Shown here: in pieces, positions 1 through 6,001 of the stretch
Layout: every line of letters begins with the position of its first letter
Numbering within the stretch: position 1 is the first letter of the stretch
Source of the DNA: Acidobacteriota bacterium
Lineage (GTDB): Bacteria; Acidobacteriota; Blastocatellia; RBC074
Reading direction: 5' to 3'
NCBI GenBank assembly: GCA_017991275.1
Contig: JAGNMH010000364.1
Location: 1 to 6,001 of the forward strand
DNA: 6,001 bases
The notes under the pieces: generated by a model
The model's input: only the letters and a program-made list of their open reading frames with translations
Told to the model about the DNA's origin: nothing
The model's database searches: none
Translations under genes and position numbers: made by a program

Positions 1-1596
1 CACCCAGGTCGAGTTGTCAATCACTTCGTAGTTATCGGCAATGCGGCCTTGCGACAGGAAGTTGTCAACCGGATCGGAAATCAGCGGGAAGGTCAGTTGA
101 TAGCCTTCGGCAAATTTTTCGTTGGTGAAGAAGTTGACGTTGTAATTATTGAACCCGTACCGCAGTTCGTTGTTCAGCGTGGAGGTCGGAGTCCAGTTCC
201 AGGCGAATGAACCGCGAGGACGGCTGGACGATTGTCCGTCGCCCGGTCGGCCTGGGAACGGTTCGTTGCCGGCGTTCGGGAAGTTAAAAGTGAAGCGGCT
301 GTAAATCGCTTCAAAACGATGACGCGCCGAAGCGTCGTAATCCACGCGGAACCCCCACAGGTCGCTGTCAAAACCCGTCGGACTGTTGAACCGATACCCG
401 GCGGTGTTGGCCAGCGCAGTGTTCGACGTGATGTCTGCCGTGCTCAGATCGTTGGGTAACGGAGTCGTCGCAATCAGGCTGGCGGCTTTTGGATCGGCGG
501 CCAGACCGCTGGTCGTCAGCAGGTTGATGGTTTGCAGTTGTCCGTTGTCGGCTCTGCGATAAGTGAACTGGCCTTGGCGCGCCTGTTGAGTCAGCACGGT
601 ACGCAATGAACTGGTGTCTGTTTTGACGCGCGTGCCTTCGTAATAACCGTAAAAGAACAACTTGTCGCCGCCATAAGCCAATGGACCAAACAGCTTGCCC
701 GGCAATTTGACCGGCCCGCCGATGCCAACGCCGAACTGGTTTTGAATCAGCTTTTCTTTTTTGACGCCTGCCGAGTTATTGAAAAACGAATTGGCATCCA
801 ACGCATCGTTGCGGTGAAACTCAAACAGACTGCCGTGGTATTCGGTTGAACCTCGCGGAGTGGCCAGTTTGACCTGGGCTACGCCAAGTCCATCGGATGG
901 GCCGCCGTTCTGCGTCGTCAGCGTGAATTCGGCAACGCTGACTACGCTGGGCGCGGCGACGGCGAAAAAGCTGTCCGTGCGGATGAAGTTGTCGTTGATG
1001 TTGATTCCGTCCCAGGTCAGATTGGTGAACGTGCCTCGTGTGCCATTGACCGAAGCCGTGCGGTTGCTGCCGCTGGTGTTGACTCCGGCTTGCAGTGCAG
1101 CCAACGAAAGCGGGTTGCGACCGTTCAATGGCAGATCGTTTATCTGGCGTTGCAGCACCGTCGTTTGCAGAGTGGCGTTTTCAGTGTTGACGACGGCTTG
1201 AGCCTCGGACGCCGACGTGGTGACGACTTCGGCAATCTGTCCGGTTTGCAGTTCAAAGTGAACTGTGGCCGGAGTGCCGACATTGACCGTTACGTCGTTG
1301 ATTTCGGATTTCTTGAAACCGTCGCGTTCAGCCGCCAGCTTGTAATTTCCGGCGCGGACTTCGGGGAAAACAAAAGCGCCTTGATCGTTTGTGGTGGCGG
1401 TGACCTCGCGCTGAGTGGCGATGTCAATCAATGTCACCTTGGCTCCGACGATGACTGCCCCGGCCTGATCCTTGACCGTTCCGGTGACGGTTGAATTGAA
1501 AGTTTGAGCCAGTGCGGTTGTGCTGGCGATCACGCTGAACAACGCAATCAGCAACCAGGCAAAGACATTTTTACTGTGATGTGTTCGTGAGTACAT
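1..1596 (-). CDS. TonB-dependent receptor-like outer-membrane protein with carboxypeptidase-regulatory N-terminal domain (5' part; runs off left edge)
   Basis: The reading frame is open from ATG at 1596-1594 to the window edge, giving exactly 532 codons with no stop. Residues 1-31 form a signal peptide: basic MYSRTHHSKN, a hydrophobic stretch at about 11-28, and a likely signal peptidase I site after ALA (residues 28-30). Residues about 34-117 resemble a carboxypeptidase-regulatory (CarboxypepD_reg) beta-sandwich, with TVTGTVKDQAGAVIVGAKV near its start and GAFVFPEVRAGNYKL in the middle. A plug-like region follows, carrying DLPLNGRNP at 154-162, the hallmark of the large Oar-like/TonB-receptor family of Acidobacteriota. 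From about 250 the sequence reads as beta-barrel strands (for example EYHGSLFEF, KLFFYGYYEGTR, HRFEAIYSRF). Family members usually run to about 1000-1200 residues, so about half is missing. Known members sit in the outer membrane; the substrate cannot be told from this part. The start is supported by a strong Shine-Dalgarno sequence. The gene is divergent from leuS. Confidence 0.9.
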   Translation of the reverse strand, partial: MYSRTHHSKNVFAWLLIALFSVIASTTALAQTFNSTVTGTVKDQAGAVIVGAKVTLIDIATQREVTATTNDQGAFVFPEVRAGNYKLAAERDGFKKSEINDVTVNVGTPATVHFELQTGQIAEVVTTSASEAQAVVNTENATLQTTVLQRQINDLPLNGRNPLSLAALQAGVNTSGSNRTASVNGTRGTFTNLTWDGININDNFIRTDSFFAVAAPSVVSVAEFTLTTQNGGPSDGLGVAQVKLATPRGSTEYHGSLFEFHRNDALDANSFFNNSAGVKKEKLIQNQFGVGIGGPVKLPGKLFGPLAYGGDKLFFYGYYEGTRVKTDTSSLRTVLTQQARQGQFTYRRADNGQLQTINLLTTSGLAADPKAASLIATTPLPNDLSTADITSNTALANTAGYRFNSPTGFDSDLWGFRVDYDASARHRFEAIYSRFTFNFPNAGNEPFPGRPGDGQSSSRPRGSFAWNWTPTSTLNNELRYGFNNYNVNFFTNEKFAEGYQLTFPLISDPVDNFLSQGRIADNYEVIDNSTWV

Positions 1597-1602
1597 TCAA
1601 AA

Positions 1603-1610
1603 CCCTCCTT
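1603..1610 (-). promoter_or_regulatory. Strong ribosome binding site of the receptor gene
   Basis: On the minus strand the sequence is AAGGAGGG, a near-perfect match to the 16S rRNA anti-Shine-Dalgarno, with six bases (TTTTGA) before the ATG at 1596. It fixes the start codon and suggests efficient translation, in contrast to the weaker site in front of leuS. Confidence 0.85.
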
Positions 1611-1652
1611 TGTTTGTGATGTTTCCAATTGTTTGATCTAACGAGCTTTGTT

Positions 1653-1700
1653 GGTGGCGACAATTGAAAGAATTTCCAACACCAGACATCGTCGCCCACC
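1653..1700 (-). promoter_or_regulatory. Possible 5' UTR stem-loop upstream of the receptor gene
   Basis: GGTGGCGAC (1653-1661) and GTCGCCCACC (1691-1700) are inverted repeats with a single-base bulge, so a receptor-gene mRNA could form a 9-bp stem around a roughly 29-base, AT-rich loop. It ends about 55 bases before the start codon. There is no following U-tract, so it does not look like a terminator. Whether the transcript begins upstream of it is unknown. Confidence 0.25.
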
Positions 1701-2008
1701 ACTGAATTGGCGCAACTACTATTCCAGTAAGTTATGTCTGTATCGGCTGCCGGTATTTAAGGATTTAGCCTTTGTCAGGTGTCATTTGTGTTGAATGGTA
1801 TTGGAAAAGAACGAATAAATTTTCGTTTTTTCCGATGGCTTGTTGGTGTTGTTGGCTTAGATGAAGCGATAAAGATGAGAGGTCATTTTTACCTGAGAGA
1901 TATAAAGAAAACTTGATCTGCTGGATGTCGGCTTTCTCAATTTCGCGCAGTGCGTACATCAAAAAAACTGAGCACAGCCTGATCATGGTTTCCAATTGAT
2001 TCGATGGA

Positions 2009-2025
2009 TTATCAAACTTTGATAA
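2009..2025. promoter_or_regulatory. Perfect 17-bp palindrome, operator-like
   Basis: TTATCAAA-C-TTTGATAA is a perfect inverted repeat of 8-bp arms around one base, in the AT-rich part of the divergent region. Its size and symmetry suit a site for a dimeric helix-turn-helix regulator. It lies about 410 bases from the receptor start and about 425 from leuS, so it does not indicate which gene it would control. The regulator is not in the window. A stem this AT-rich with a one-base loop is not a plausible terminator. Confidence 0.35.
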
Positions 2026-2121
2026 CAAAAGTGCCGAAGTTTTTGGCGAAGAAAAGTTTTTACAATTCGACTGTTTGTCTGAGGTTTTGAACGTTAGTGG
2101 CGGCCAAGCCCGGATTTCAGC

Positions 2122-2151
2122 TTGAAGCGCGAAAGGTCGCTCAGGTAGAAT
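2122..2151 (+). promoter_or_regulatory. Candidate sigma-70 promoter for leuS
   Basis: TTGAAG (2122-2127) and TAGAAT (2146-2151) are separated by 18 bases and match the -35 and -10 consensus at 4/6 and 5/6 positions. Transcription would start near 2158, giving a leader of about 290 bases before leuS that includes the mini-ORF, the hairpin and the large palindrome. This is the best pair I found by eye in the right half of the region. It is a weak sequence-only call. Confidence 0.3.
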
Positions 2152-2198
2152 CCCGGCCTGTTCAAGTGCCGAAATCGAATCGGAGAAATTAAACTACA

Positions 2199-2282
2199 AT
2201 GGCGAACGCATTCAGCAAAATCAGTTATCGGGTTGTCAGCTTCAACGAATTCATCTCGCTGACCACCCTCTCTCTTACGTAG
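2199..2282 (+). CDS. 27-codon mini-ORF, possible leader peptide upstream of leuS
   Basis: ATG at 2199 opens a frame of 27 codons ending in TAG at 2280-2282. A GGAGA at 2182-2186 could be its ribosome binding site, but the 12-base spacing is longer than ideal. Three of the last seven residues are leucine (positions 21, 24 and 26, codons CTG, CTC and CTT), and a 9-bp hairpin begins inside the stop codon. The gene downstream charges leucine tRNA, so a translated leader that senses leucyl-tRNA is conceivable. Three spaced leucines is much weaker than the leucine runs in classical leu operon leaders, and a random ORF of this length is common. Confidence 0.2.
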   Translation: MANAFSKISYRVVSFNEFISLTTLSLT

Positions 2283-2332
2283 CAGCGCAATTGTCTGTCT
2301 GTGTTGCGCTGCGCCTTCCGACCGCACTTTTT
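2282..2332 (+). terminator. Hairpin followed at a distance by a T-run in the leuS leader (possible attenuator)
   Basis: GCAGCGCAA (2282-2290) pairs perfectly with TTGCGCTGC (2304-2312) around a 13-base loop. A run of five T lies at 2328-2332, 15 bases beyond the stem and so too far for a standard intrinsic terminator. A competing 4-bp stem, TGCG (2310-2313) with CGCA (2323-2326), sits directly before CTTTTTCC and uses bases of the first stem's right arm, so the two structures are mutually exclusive. The hairpin itself is clear. Its role as a terminator or attenuator is inference. Confidence 0.3.
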
Positions 2333-2355
2333 CCATAACAAGATTTTTGATGGCG

Positions 2356-2426
2356 TGTCAGTAGCCCACCGTAAGGAAGGGCTGGGATAACGCATTTAAG
2401 CCCTTCCTTACGGACTGGCTCTGACA
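2356..2426. repeat. 71-bp nested palindrome, REP/MITE-like, just upstream of leuS
   Basis: The core is a perfect 15-bp inverted repeat, CCGTAAGGAAGGGCT (2369-2383) against AGCCCTTCCTTACGG (2399-2413), around a 15-base loop. Moving outward, AGCC (2363-2366) pairs with GGCT (2417-2420) and TGTCAG (2356-2361) with CTGACA (2421-2426), separated by short mismatched bulges. The whole could fold as one long imperfect hairpin. There is no U-tract after it, and no T-box element motif (AGGGTGGNACCGCG type) near leuS, so neither a terminator nor a T-box fits. Short dispersed bacterial palindromes (REP or MITE elements) have this architecture. The Shine-Dalgarno of leuS starts 8 bases past its end. No flanking target duplication is obvious. 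Confidence 0.65.
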
Positions 2427-2434
2427 CCAAGTTT

Positions 2435-2439
2435 AAGGA
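2435..2439 (+). promoter_or_regulatory. Ribosome binding site of leuS
   Basis: AAGGA lies 10 bases before the ATG at 2450, slightly long but acceptable spacing. It falls just outside the large palindrome, so folding of that element would leave it exposed or only sterically hindered. Confidence 0.6.
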
Positions 2440-2449
2440 TTCTGACGAC

Positions 2450-5056
2450 ATGAACGAAAAATACTTTCCTGAAGAAATAGAAGAGAAACAACAGGCGCGC
2501 TGGGCTGAAGCCGGCGCGTTCAATGCCGACGTAGACCCGGCCAAGCCAAAATTTTATTGCCTGGAAATGCTGCCTTACCCTTCCGGCAAAATTCACATGG
2601 GACACGTTCGCAACTATTCGATTGGCGATGCCTTGTCGGCTTACAAACGCATGCAGGGTTTCAACGTGCTGCATCCGATGGGCTGGGATTCGTTCGGCAT
2701 GCCAGCCGAAAATGCCGCCATCAAAAACAACTCCCGCCCCGACACCTGGACGTTTGAAAACATTGACGCCATGCGAGTCCAGTTGCAGCGACTGGGTTTT
2801 AGTTACGATTGGCGACGAGACATCGCCACCTGTTCGCCGGAGTATTACCGCTGGAACCAGTGGTTTTTCATTCAGATGTGGAAACACGGTTTGCTGTATC
2901 GCAAAAACGCGACGGTCAACTGGTGCGTCAAGTGCAACACTTCGCTGGCCAACGAACAGGCTGAAGGTGGTTTTTGCTGGCGGCACGAAGACACGCCGGT
3001 TGAATTGCGCGAACTGGAACAGTGGTTTATTCGCGTCTCGAAATACGCCGACGAACTGCTGGACAGTCTGGATGATTTAGAAGGCGGATGGCCCGAAAGA
3101 GTGCTGGCCATGCAGCGCAACTGGATTGGCCGCAGCAAAGGCGCTGAAGTTGATTTCCGAGTCGCTTACGAACACGCGCCGACCAACGGTAAACGGGTTC
3201 GCGTTTTCACCACGCGCATTGACACGATCTTCGGCGCAAGCTGCGTCATCGTTGCGCCTGAACACGCTTTGGTTGAAGAATTGATCACCGACGGAAAGGC
3301 GAGCGACGAACTGAACGCCTTTGTCGAAAAGCAAAAAGCCGTTTCCAAAGAAGATCGCATTGCCGAAGGCACAGCCAAAGAAGGCGTCAACACTGGCCTG
3401 TTTGCCGTCAATCCGTTCAACGGTCAGCGGCTGCCGATTTGGACGGCGAACTTCGTGCTGACCGGTTACGGAACCGGAGCGATTATGGCCGTGCCCGCTC
3501 ACGACGAACGCGATTTCGAATTCTGCGCGAAATACGGTCTGCCGATTCCGCGGGTCATCAAGCTGGCCGATTCAACCGATGCCGACGACGCGCCGGTGAC
3601 TGCGGCCTTTACCAACAAAGACGACAGCGCAGTGGTCATCAACTCCGGCAAGTTCAGCGGTCTGAAAGTCCCAGATGCGATCCGGGCGATGATTGAATAC
3701 GCCGAGGCAGGCGGATTCGGCGAAGCAAAGACCAACTTCAAGATTCGTGATTGGGGAGTTTCGCGCCAACGTGCCTGGGGAACTCCGCTGCCGTTCGTTC
3801 ACTGCGCGAAGTGCGGCATCGTCCCTGTTCCCGAAGATCAACTGCCGGTTGAACTGCCCGGCGATTTGAACTTCAACACCAAAGGCGCTCCGCTGGCCGA
3901 ACATGCTGGGTTTGTGAACACGACCTGTCCGACCTGCGGCGAAGCTGCTCGGCGCGACACAGACACGATGGACACCTTCGTGGATTCGTCGTGGTACTAC
4001 TTCCGTTATGTTGATCCGAAAAACGAAAAGCTGCCGTTCGACCCGGCGGTCGCGGCCTACTGGACGCCAGTGGATCAATACATTGGCGGCATCGAACACG
4101 CCGTGCTGCACCTGATTTACACTCGGCTGTGGACGAAGATCATGCGCGATCTGGGGCTGATTACCTTCGGCGAGCCGGTCAAAAAACTGCTGACTCAAGG
4201 CATGGTTTGTCTGGCGACTTATCGCTGCGAAGAACACGACTGGCTGAATCCGTCTGAAGTCACCGACGGCAAATGCAAAGCATGCGGACGCACAGCCGTC
4301 GTCGGTCGTATCGAGAAAATGTCCAAGTCCAAGAAGAACACGGTTGACCCGGACGTAATGATTAAGATTTACGGAGCCGACACCGTGCGGCTGTTTATGA
4401 TGTTTGCCGCTCCGCCGGAAAAAGATTTGGAATGGAGCGAAGCCGGAGCCGAAGGCGCTTCACGGTTCCTGAACCGCGTCTGGCGCATCATCCACAAATG
4501 GCACGACAAATTGAGCGGAGCGGCGGAAGGCGAATCTTCAGATGCTGCGCGTTCACTGCGCCGCAAAACCCATCAGACGATCAAACGCATTTCCAACGAC
4601 ATCGGCGAACGCATGAACTTCAACACGGCGGTCGCGGCGTTGATGGAATTGACGAACGAGATTTACGCCTTCGACAATTCGCTGAAAGACGTTGAAGCCT
4701 CTGCTGCCGACAAATTTGCGTTGAAAGAAGCGATGGAAGCGTTGACGAAAATGCTGTCGCCGTTCACTCCGCACATAGCCGAAGAGCTGTGGGCGAATCT
4801 GGGTCACTCCGAAATCGTAGCCACCGCCTCCTGGCCTGATTACGACGCCGAACTGGCCAAAGCCGACGAACTGGAAATCCCTGTTCAACTGAACGGCAAA
4901 CTTATCGCTCGACTGGTAGTCCCGGCTGAGGCAACCGATGAAGAACTGAAAGCTGCGGCCCTGGCCAATGACCGAGTCATTGCTAAACTGGAAAACCGCC
5001 AGATCGTCAAAACCATCGTCGTTCCCAAACGACTGGTCAATCTGGTGGCAAAGTAA
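2450..5056 (+). CDS. leuS: Leucyl-tRNA synthetase
   Basis: Class I aminoacyl-tRNA synthetase (EC 6.1.1.4) that charges tRNA-Leu with leucine in the cytoplasm and edits mischarged tRNA. At 868 residues it matches full-length bacterial LeuRS (about 860-880). Visible in order: the Rossmann start MNEKYFPEEIEEK with the HIGH-type motif HMGH at 49-52; a zinc-ribbon-like C159-x2-C162 and C176-x2-H179 within NWCVKCNTSLANEQ; the CP1 editing domain at about 220-420, with threonine-rich TTRIDT at 254-259 (usually TTRPDT) and GTGAIMAVPAHDERDFEF containing the conserved editing aspartate D355; a second cysteine set C452/C455/C493/C496; DTMDTFVDSSWYY at 505-517; a short leucine-specific insertion at about 587-620; KMSKS at 623-627; a helical anticodon-binding domain at about 660-800; and the small C-terminal tRNA-binding domain at about 805-868. 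ATG 2450 is chosen from the family-typical N-terminus and the AAGGA site. It appears monocistronic and ends at TAA. Confidence 0.98.
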   Translation: MNEKYFPEEIEEKQQARWAEAGAFNADVDPAKPKFYCLEMLPYPSGKIHMGHVRNYSIGDALSAYKRMQGFNVLHPMGWDSFGMPAENAAIKNNSRPDTWTFENIDAMRVQLQRLGFSYDWRRDIATCSPEYYRWNQWFFIQMWKHGLLYRKNATVNWCVKCNTSLANEQAEGGFCWRHEDTPVELRELEQWFIRVSKYADELLDSLDDLEGGWPERVLAMQRNWIGRSKGAEVDFRVAYEHAPTNGKRVRVFTTRIDTIFGASCVIVAPEHALVEELITDGKASDELNAFVEKQKAVSKEDRIAEGTAKEGVNTGLFAVNPFNGQRLPIWTANFVLTGYGTGAIMAVPAHDERDFEFCAKYGLPIPRVIKLADSTDADDAPVTAAFTNKDDSAVVINSGKFSGLKVPDAIRAMIEYAEAGGFGEAKTNFKIRDWGVSRQRAWGTPLPFVHCAKCGIVPVPEDQLPVELPGDLNFNTKGAPLAEHAGFVNTTCPTCGEAARRDTDTMDTFVDSSWYYFRYVDPKNEKLPFDPAVAAYWTPVDQYIGGIEHAVLHLIYTRLWTKIMRDLGLITFGEPVKKLLTQGMVCLATYRCEEHDWLNPSEVTDGKCKACGRTAVVGRIEKMSKSKKNTVDPDVMIKIYGADTVRLFMMFAAPPEKDLEWSEAGAEGASRFLNRVWRIIHKWHDKLSGAAEGESSDAARSLRRKTHQTIKRISNDIGERMNFNTAVAALMELTNEIYAFDNSLKDVEASAADKFALKEAMEALTKMLSPFTPHIAEELWANLGHSEIVATASWPDYDAELAKADELEIPVQLNGKLIARLVVPAEATDEELKAAALANDRVIAKLENRQIVKTIVVPKRLVNLVAK

Positions 5057-5079
5057 AAACTGGGCGTTCAACCGATAAC

Positions 5080-5120
5080 CGAAGCCGCAACCTCTTGAAA
5101 AGCACCGGGCTGCGGCTTCG
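5080..5120. terminator. Hairpin between converging genes, probable terminator
   Basis: CGAAGCCGCA (5080-5089) pairs perfectly with TGCGGCTTCG (5111-5120), a GC-rich 10-bp stem with a 21-base loop. On the plus strand a short T-run (TTTT, 5125-5128) follows after four bases, suiting termination of leuS. On the minus strand, downstream of the other gene's stop, a GTTTTTAC run lies about 20 bases past the stem, so termination in that direction is less certain. Its position in the 71-base convergent spacer supports a terminator role. Confidence 0.65.
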
Positions 5121-5127
5121 TAGGTTT

Positions 5128-6001
5128 TCACCGGAAATTTACTTTGACGACATTTGCTGTCTTGCCATCAACCGTCAGTAGAACATCAACTTCGCCTCGC
5201 CCAGCTAAACTGCGTGGCAGTGCTCCAGCATTCGCTTGGTCGAGTCCGACATAGCTGGGCGCAATGCCTGCATACTGCACTGACACATCCACACCGCCAA
5301 TCTTTAGTTTGACGTTGTTGATGCCACTGTTATTGCGGAAACCGGTGCCGTAAAGGAGCAGGTAAATTTGATCGCCACTCGGCCCAAAATCAATTGGCAC
5401 GGCTTGGCCGGCTTGGAAAACTGGCTCGTAGCTTTGCGAACCATCCGCCTTCACGCGGAGCACGACAGCCGCGGCCACTCCTTGGCCATTGGCAAGGGCA
5501 GAAAACAGCCCAGGAGCCACGGATGCAATCTGCGCTCTGCCAACTGACGCCAAACCATCTCCGCGCGTGATGATAATGCTTGCTTCTCCGCTGGCTGTGC
5601 CTGATGGAATCTGGTAATTAATCTGTCCTGGTGCGACGAAGAAGAGCGGTGCAAGTCGTGCGATCCCTGTGCTATCTCTGAATTGGACTGAAGTGCCAGC
5701 CAACTGTGTTGGCAAAGGTACAGAAGTAGCAACCCTCGTAGATAAGGCGAGATCCAAACCGAATGCGGCGACAATAGATTCTGGTGCTAATTCGTTACCA
5801 GCGAAGCTTGCTGCTGAAACAGTAGCAACTGATCGAAGTGGTTCGATAACCAAGTTTTGGATTTCTGATCTTTGGCCATCGGGGTTTTCGACTAATACAG
5901 CGCGTGTACCAGGTGTGTTAAGCAGTGAGGTTGGAGCTATAGTGATTAGTTGCGTATCGTTAGTGAAAGCAGCAGCCAAACGCTGATTGTTAACCAATAC
6001 G
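5128..6001 (-). CDS. TIGR03437-type (Solibacter C-terminal) domain protein, 3' part; starts beyond right edge
   Basis: The frame is open from the window edge (first complete codon 6000-5998, GTA) to TGA at 5130-5128, giving 290 visible residues. The TTG at 5997 is an internal leucine codon rather than a credible start, because the frame continues upstream and the sequence begins mid-domain. Residues about 1-53 resemble the end of an IPT/TIG immunoglobulin-like fold (TQLITIAPTSLL, PGTRAVLVENPDGQRS). Residues about 58-290 match what I know of TIGR03437: SAASFAGNELAPESIVAAFG, LAPLFFVAPGQINYQIP, SVAPGLFSA, LLLYGTGFRN, VQYAGIAPSYVGLDQ, and a closing PRSLAGRGEVDVLLTVDGKTANVVKVNF. The domain's function is not known to me. 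It typically ends secreted or surface proteins of Acidobacteriota behind IPT, NHL or Ig-like domains. The identity of the full protein cannot be judged. It converges on leuS and probably shares its terminator. Confidence 0.88.
   Translation of the reverse strand, partial: VLVNNQRLAAAFTNDTQLITIAPTSLLNTPGTRAVLVENPDGQRSEIQNLVIEPLRSVATVSAASFAGNELAPESIVAAFGLDLALSTRVATSVPLPTQLAGTSVQFRDSTGIARLAPLFFVAPGQINYQIPSGTASGEASIIITRGDGLASVGRAQIASVAPGLFSALANGQGVAAAVVLRVKADGSQSYEPVFQAGQAVPIDFGPSGDQIYLLLYGTGFRNNSGINNVKLKIGGVDVSVQYAGIAPSYVGLDQANAGALPRSLAGRGEVDVLLTVDGKTANVVKVNFR

Larger units (their letters stand above)
1597..2449. other. Long divergent intergenic region between the receptor gene and leuS
   Basis: No convincing protein gene is visible in these 853 bases. 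About 1740-2100 is clearly AT-richer than the flanking genes and would hold the upstream control region of the minus-strand receptor gene, though I could not identify a clear -35/-10 pair for it. A minus-strand frame at 2028-1765 (87 codons from TTG, 74 from ATG at 1986) has no recognisable domain and no strong ribosome binding site. Another at 2336-2094 (80 codons) is equally unrecognisable. The right half carries a promoter-like sequence, a mini-ORF with a hairpin, and a large nested palindrome, listed separately. The 11-mer GTTTCCAATTG occurs twice, at 1621-1631 and 1988-1998. Confidence 0.7.

Noticed and set aside
232..1494. Plus-strand open frames at 232-459, 860-1201 and 1090-1494
   Set aside because: They lie antisense to a continuous 532-codon minus-strand receptor frame with signal peptide, family motifs and a strong ribosome binding site.
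2097..2192. 31-codon plus-strand frame from GTG just ahead of the mini-ORF
   Set aside because: It needs a GTG start, has only a poorly placed GAGG upstream, and begins before the best candidate promoter.
2094..2336. 80-codon minus-strand frame in the leuS leader
   Set aside because: No recognisable domain and no ribosome binding site. It overlaps the hairpin and mini-ORF region, and there is nothing beyond an open frame to support it.
2283..2449. T-box riboswitch in front of leuS
   Set aside because: A T-box would fit an aminoacyl-tRNA synthetase gene, but the conserved T-box sequence and the following antiterminator/terminator with U-tract are absent.
1597..2449. tRNA, other known structured RNA or CRISPR array in the intergenic region
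   Set aside because: No tRNA T-arm motif or cloverleaf and no regularly spaced direct repeats were seen on either strand.
2408..2986. 192-codon minus-strand frame overlapping the start of leuS
   Set aside because: It is antisense to a clearly recognised leuS and has no protein-like domain. The same holds for minus-strand frames at 3077-3502, 3572-4237 and 4553-5131.
5995..5997. TTG as the start codon of the right-hand gene
   Set aside because: The frame continues to the window edge and the sequence starts mid-way through an IPT-like fold, so the true start lies outside the window.

Overview
The window most resembles DNA from an Acidobacteriota genome, possibly Blastocatellia or a relative. 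Two features point there. One is a TonB-dependent-receptor-like protein with a carboxypeptidase-regulatory N-terminal domain and the DLPLNGRN signature. The other is a secreted-type protein ending in what looks like the TIGR03437 ('Solibacter C-terminal') domain. Both families are heavily expanded in that phylum. The assignment is by recognition only and was not checked by a database search.

Layout. (1) Positions 1-1596, minus strand: the first 532 codons of the receptor-like outer-membrane protein, running off the left edge. (2) Positions 1597-2449: an unusually long (853 bp), partly AT-rich divergent intergenic region. It holds a 17-bp perfect palindrome, a candidate sigma-70 promoter facing right, a 27-codon mini-ORF followed by a hairpin, and a 71-bp nested palindrome that ends 23 bases before the next gene. 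(3) Positions 2450-5056, plus strand: a complete leuS encoding an 868-residue leucyl-tRNA synthetase with its catalytic, editing and zinc-binding motifs intact. (4) Positions 5057-5127: a short convergent spacer dominated by a 10-bp hairpin that probably terminates both converging genes. (5) Positions 5128-6001, minus strand: the C-terminal 290 codons of the TIGR03437-type protein, whose start lies beyond the right edge.

The three genes do not look like an operon. leuS is a housekeeping translation gene lying between two surface or secreted protein genes of the lineage-specific accessory type, with a divergent neighbour on the left and a convergent one on the right. I see no clear new biological system. 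The most interesting material is the leuS leader region: a palindrome resembling a REP or MITE element and a possible attenuator-like arrangement, both of which need comparative testing.
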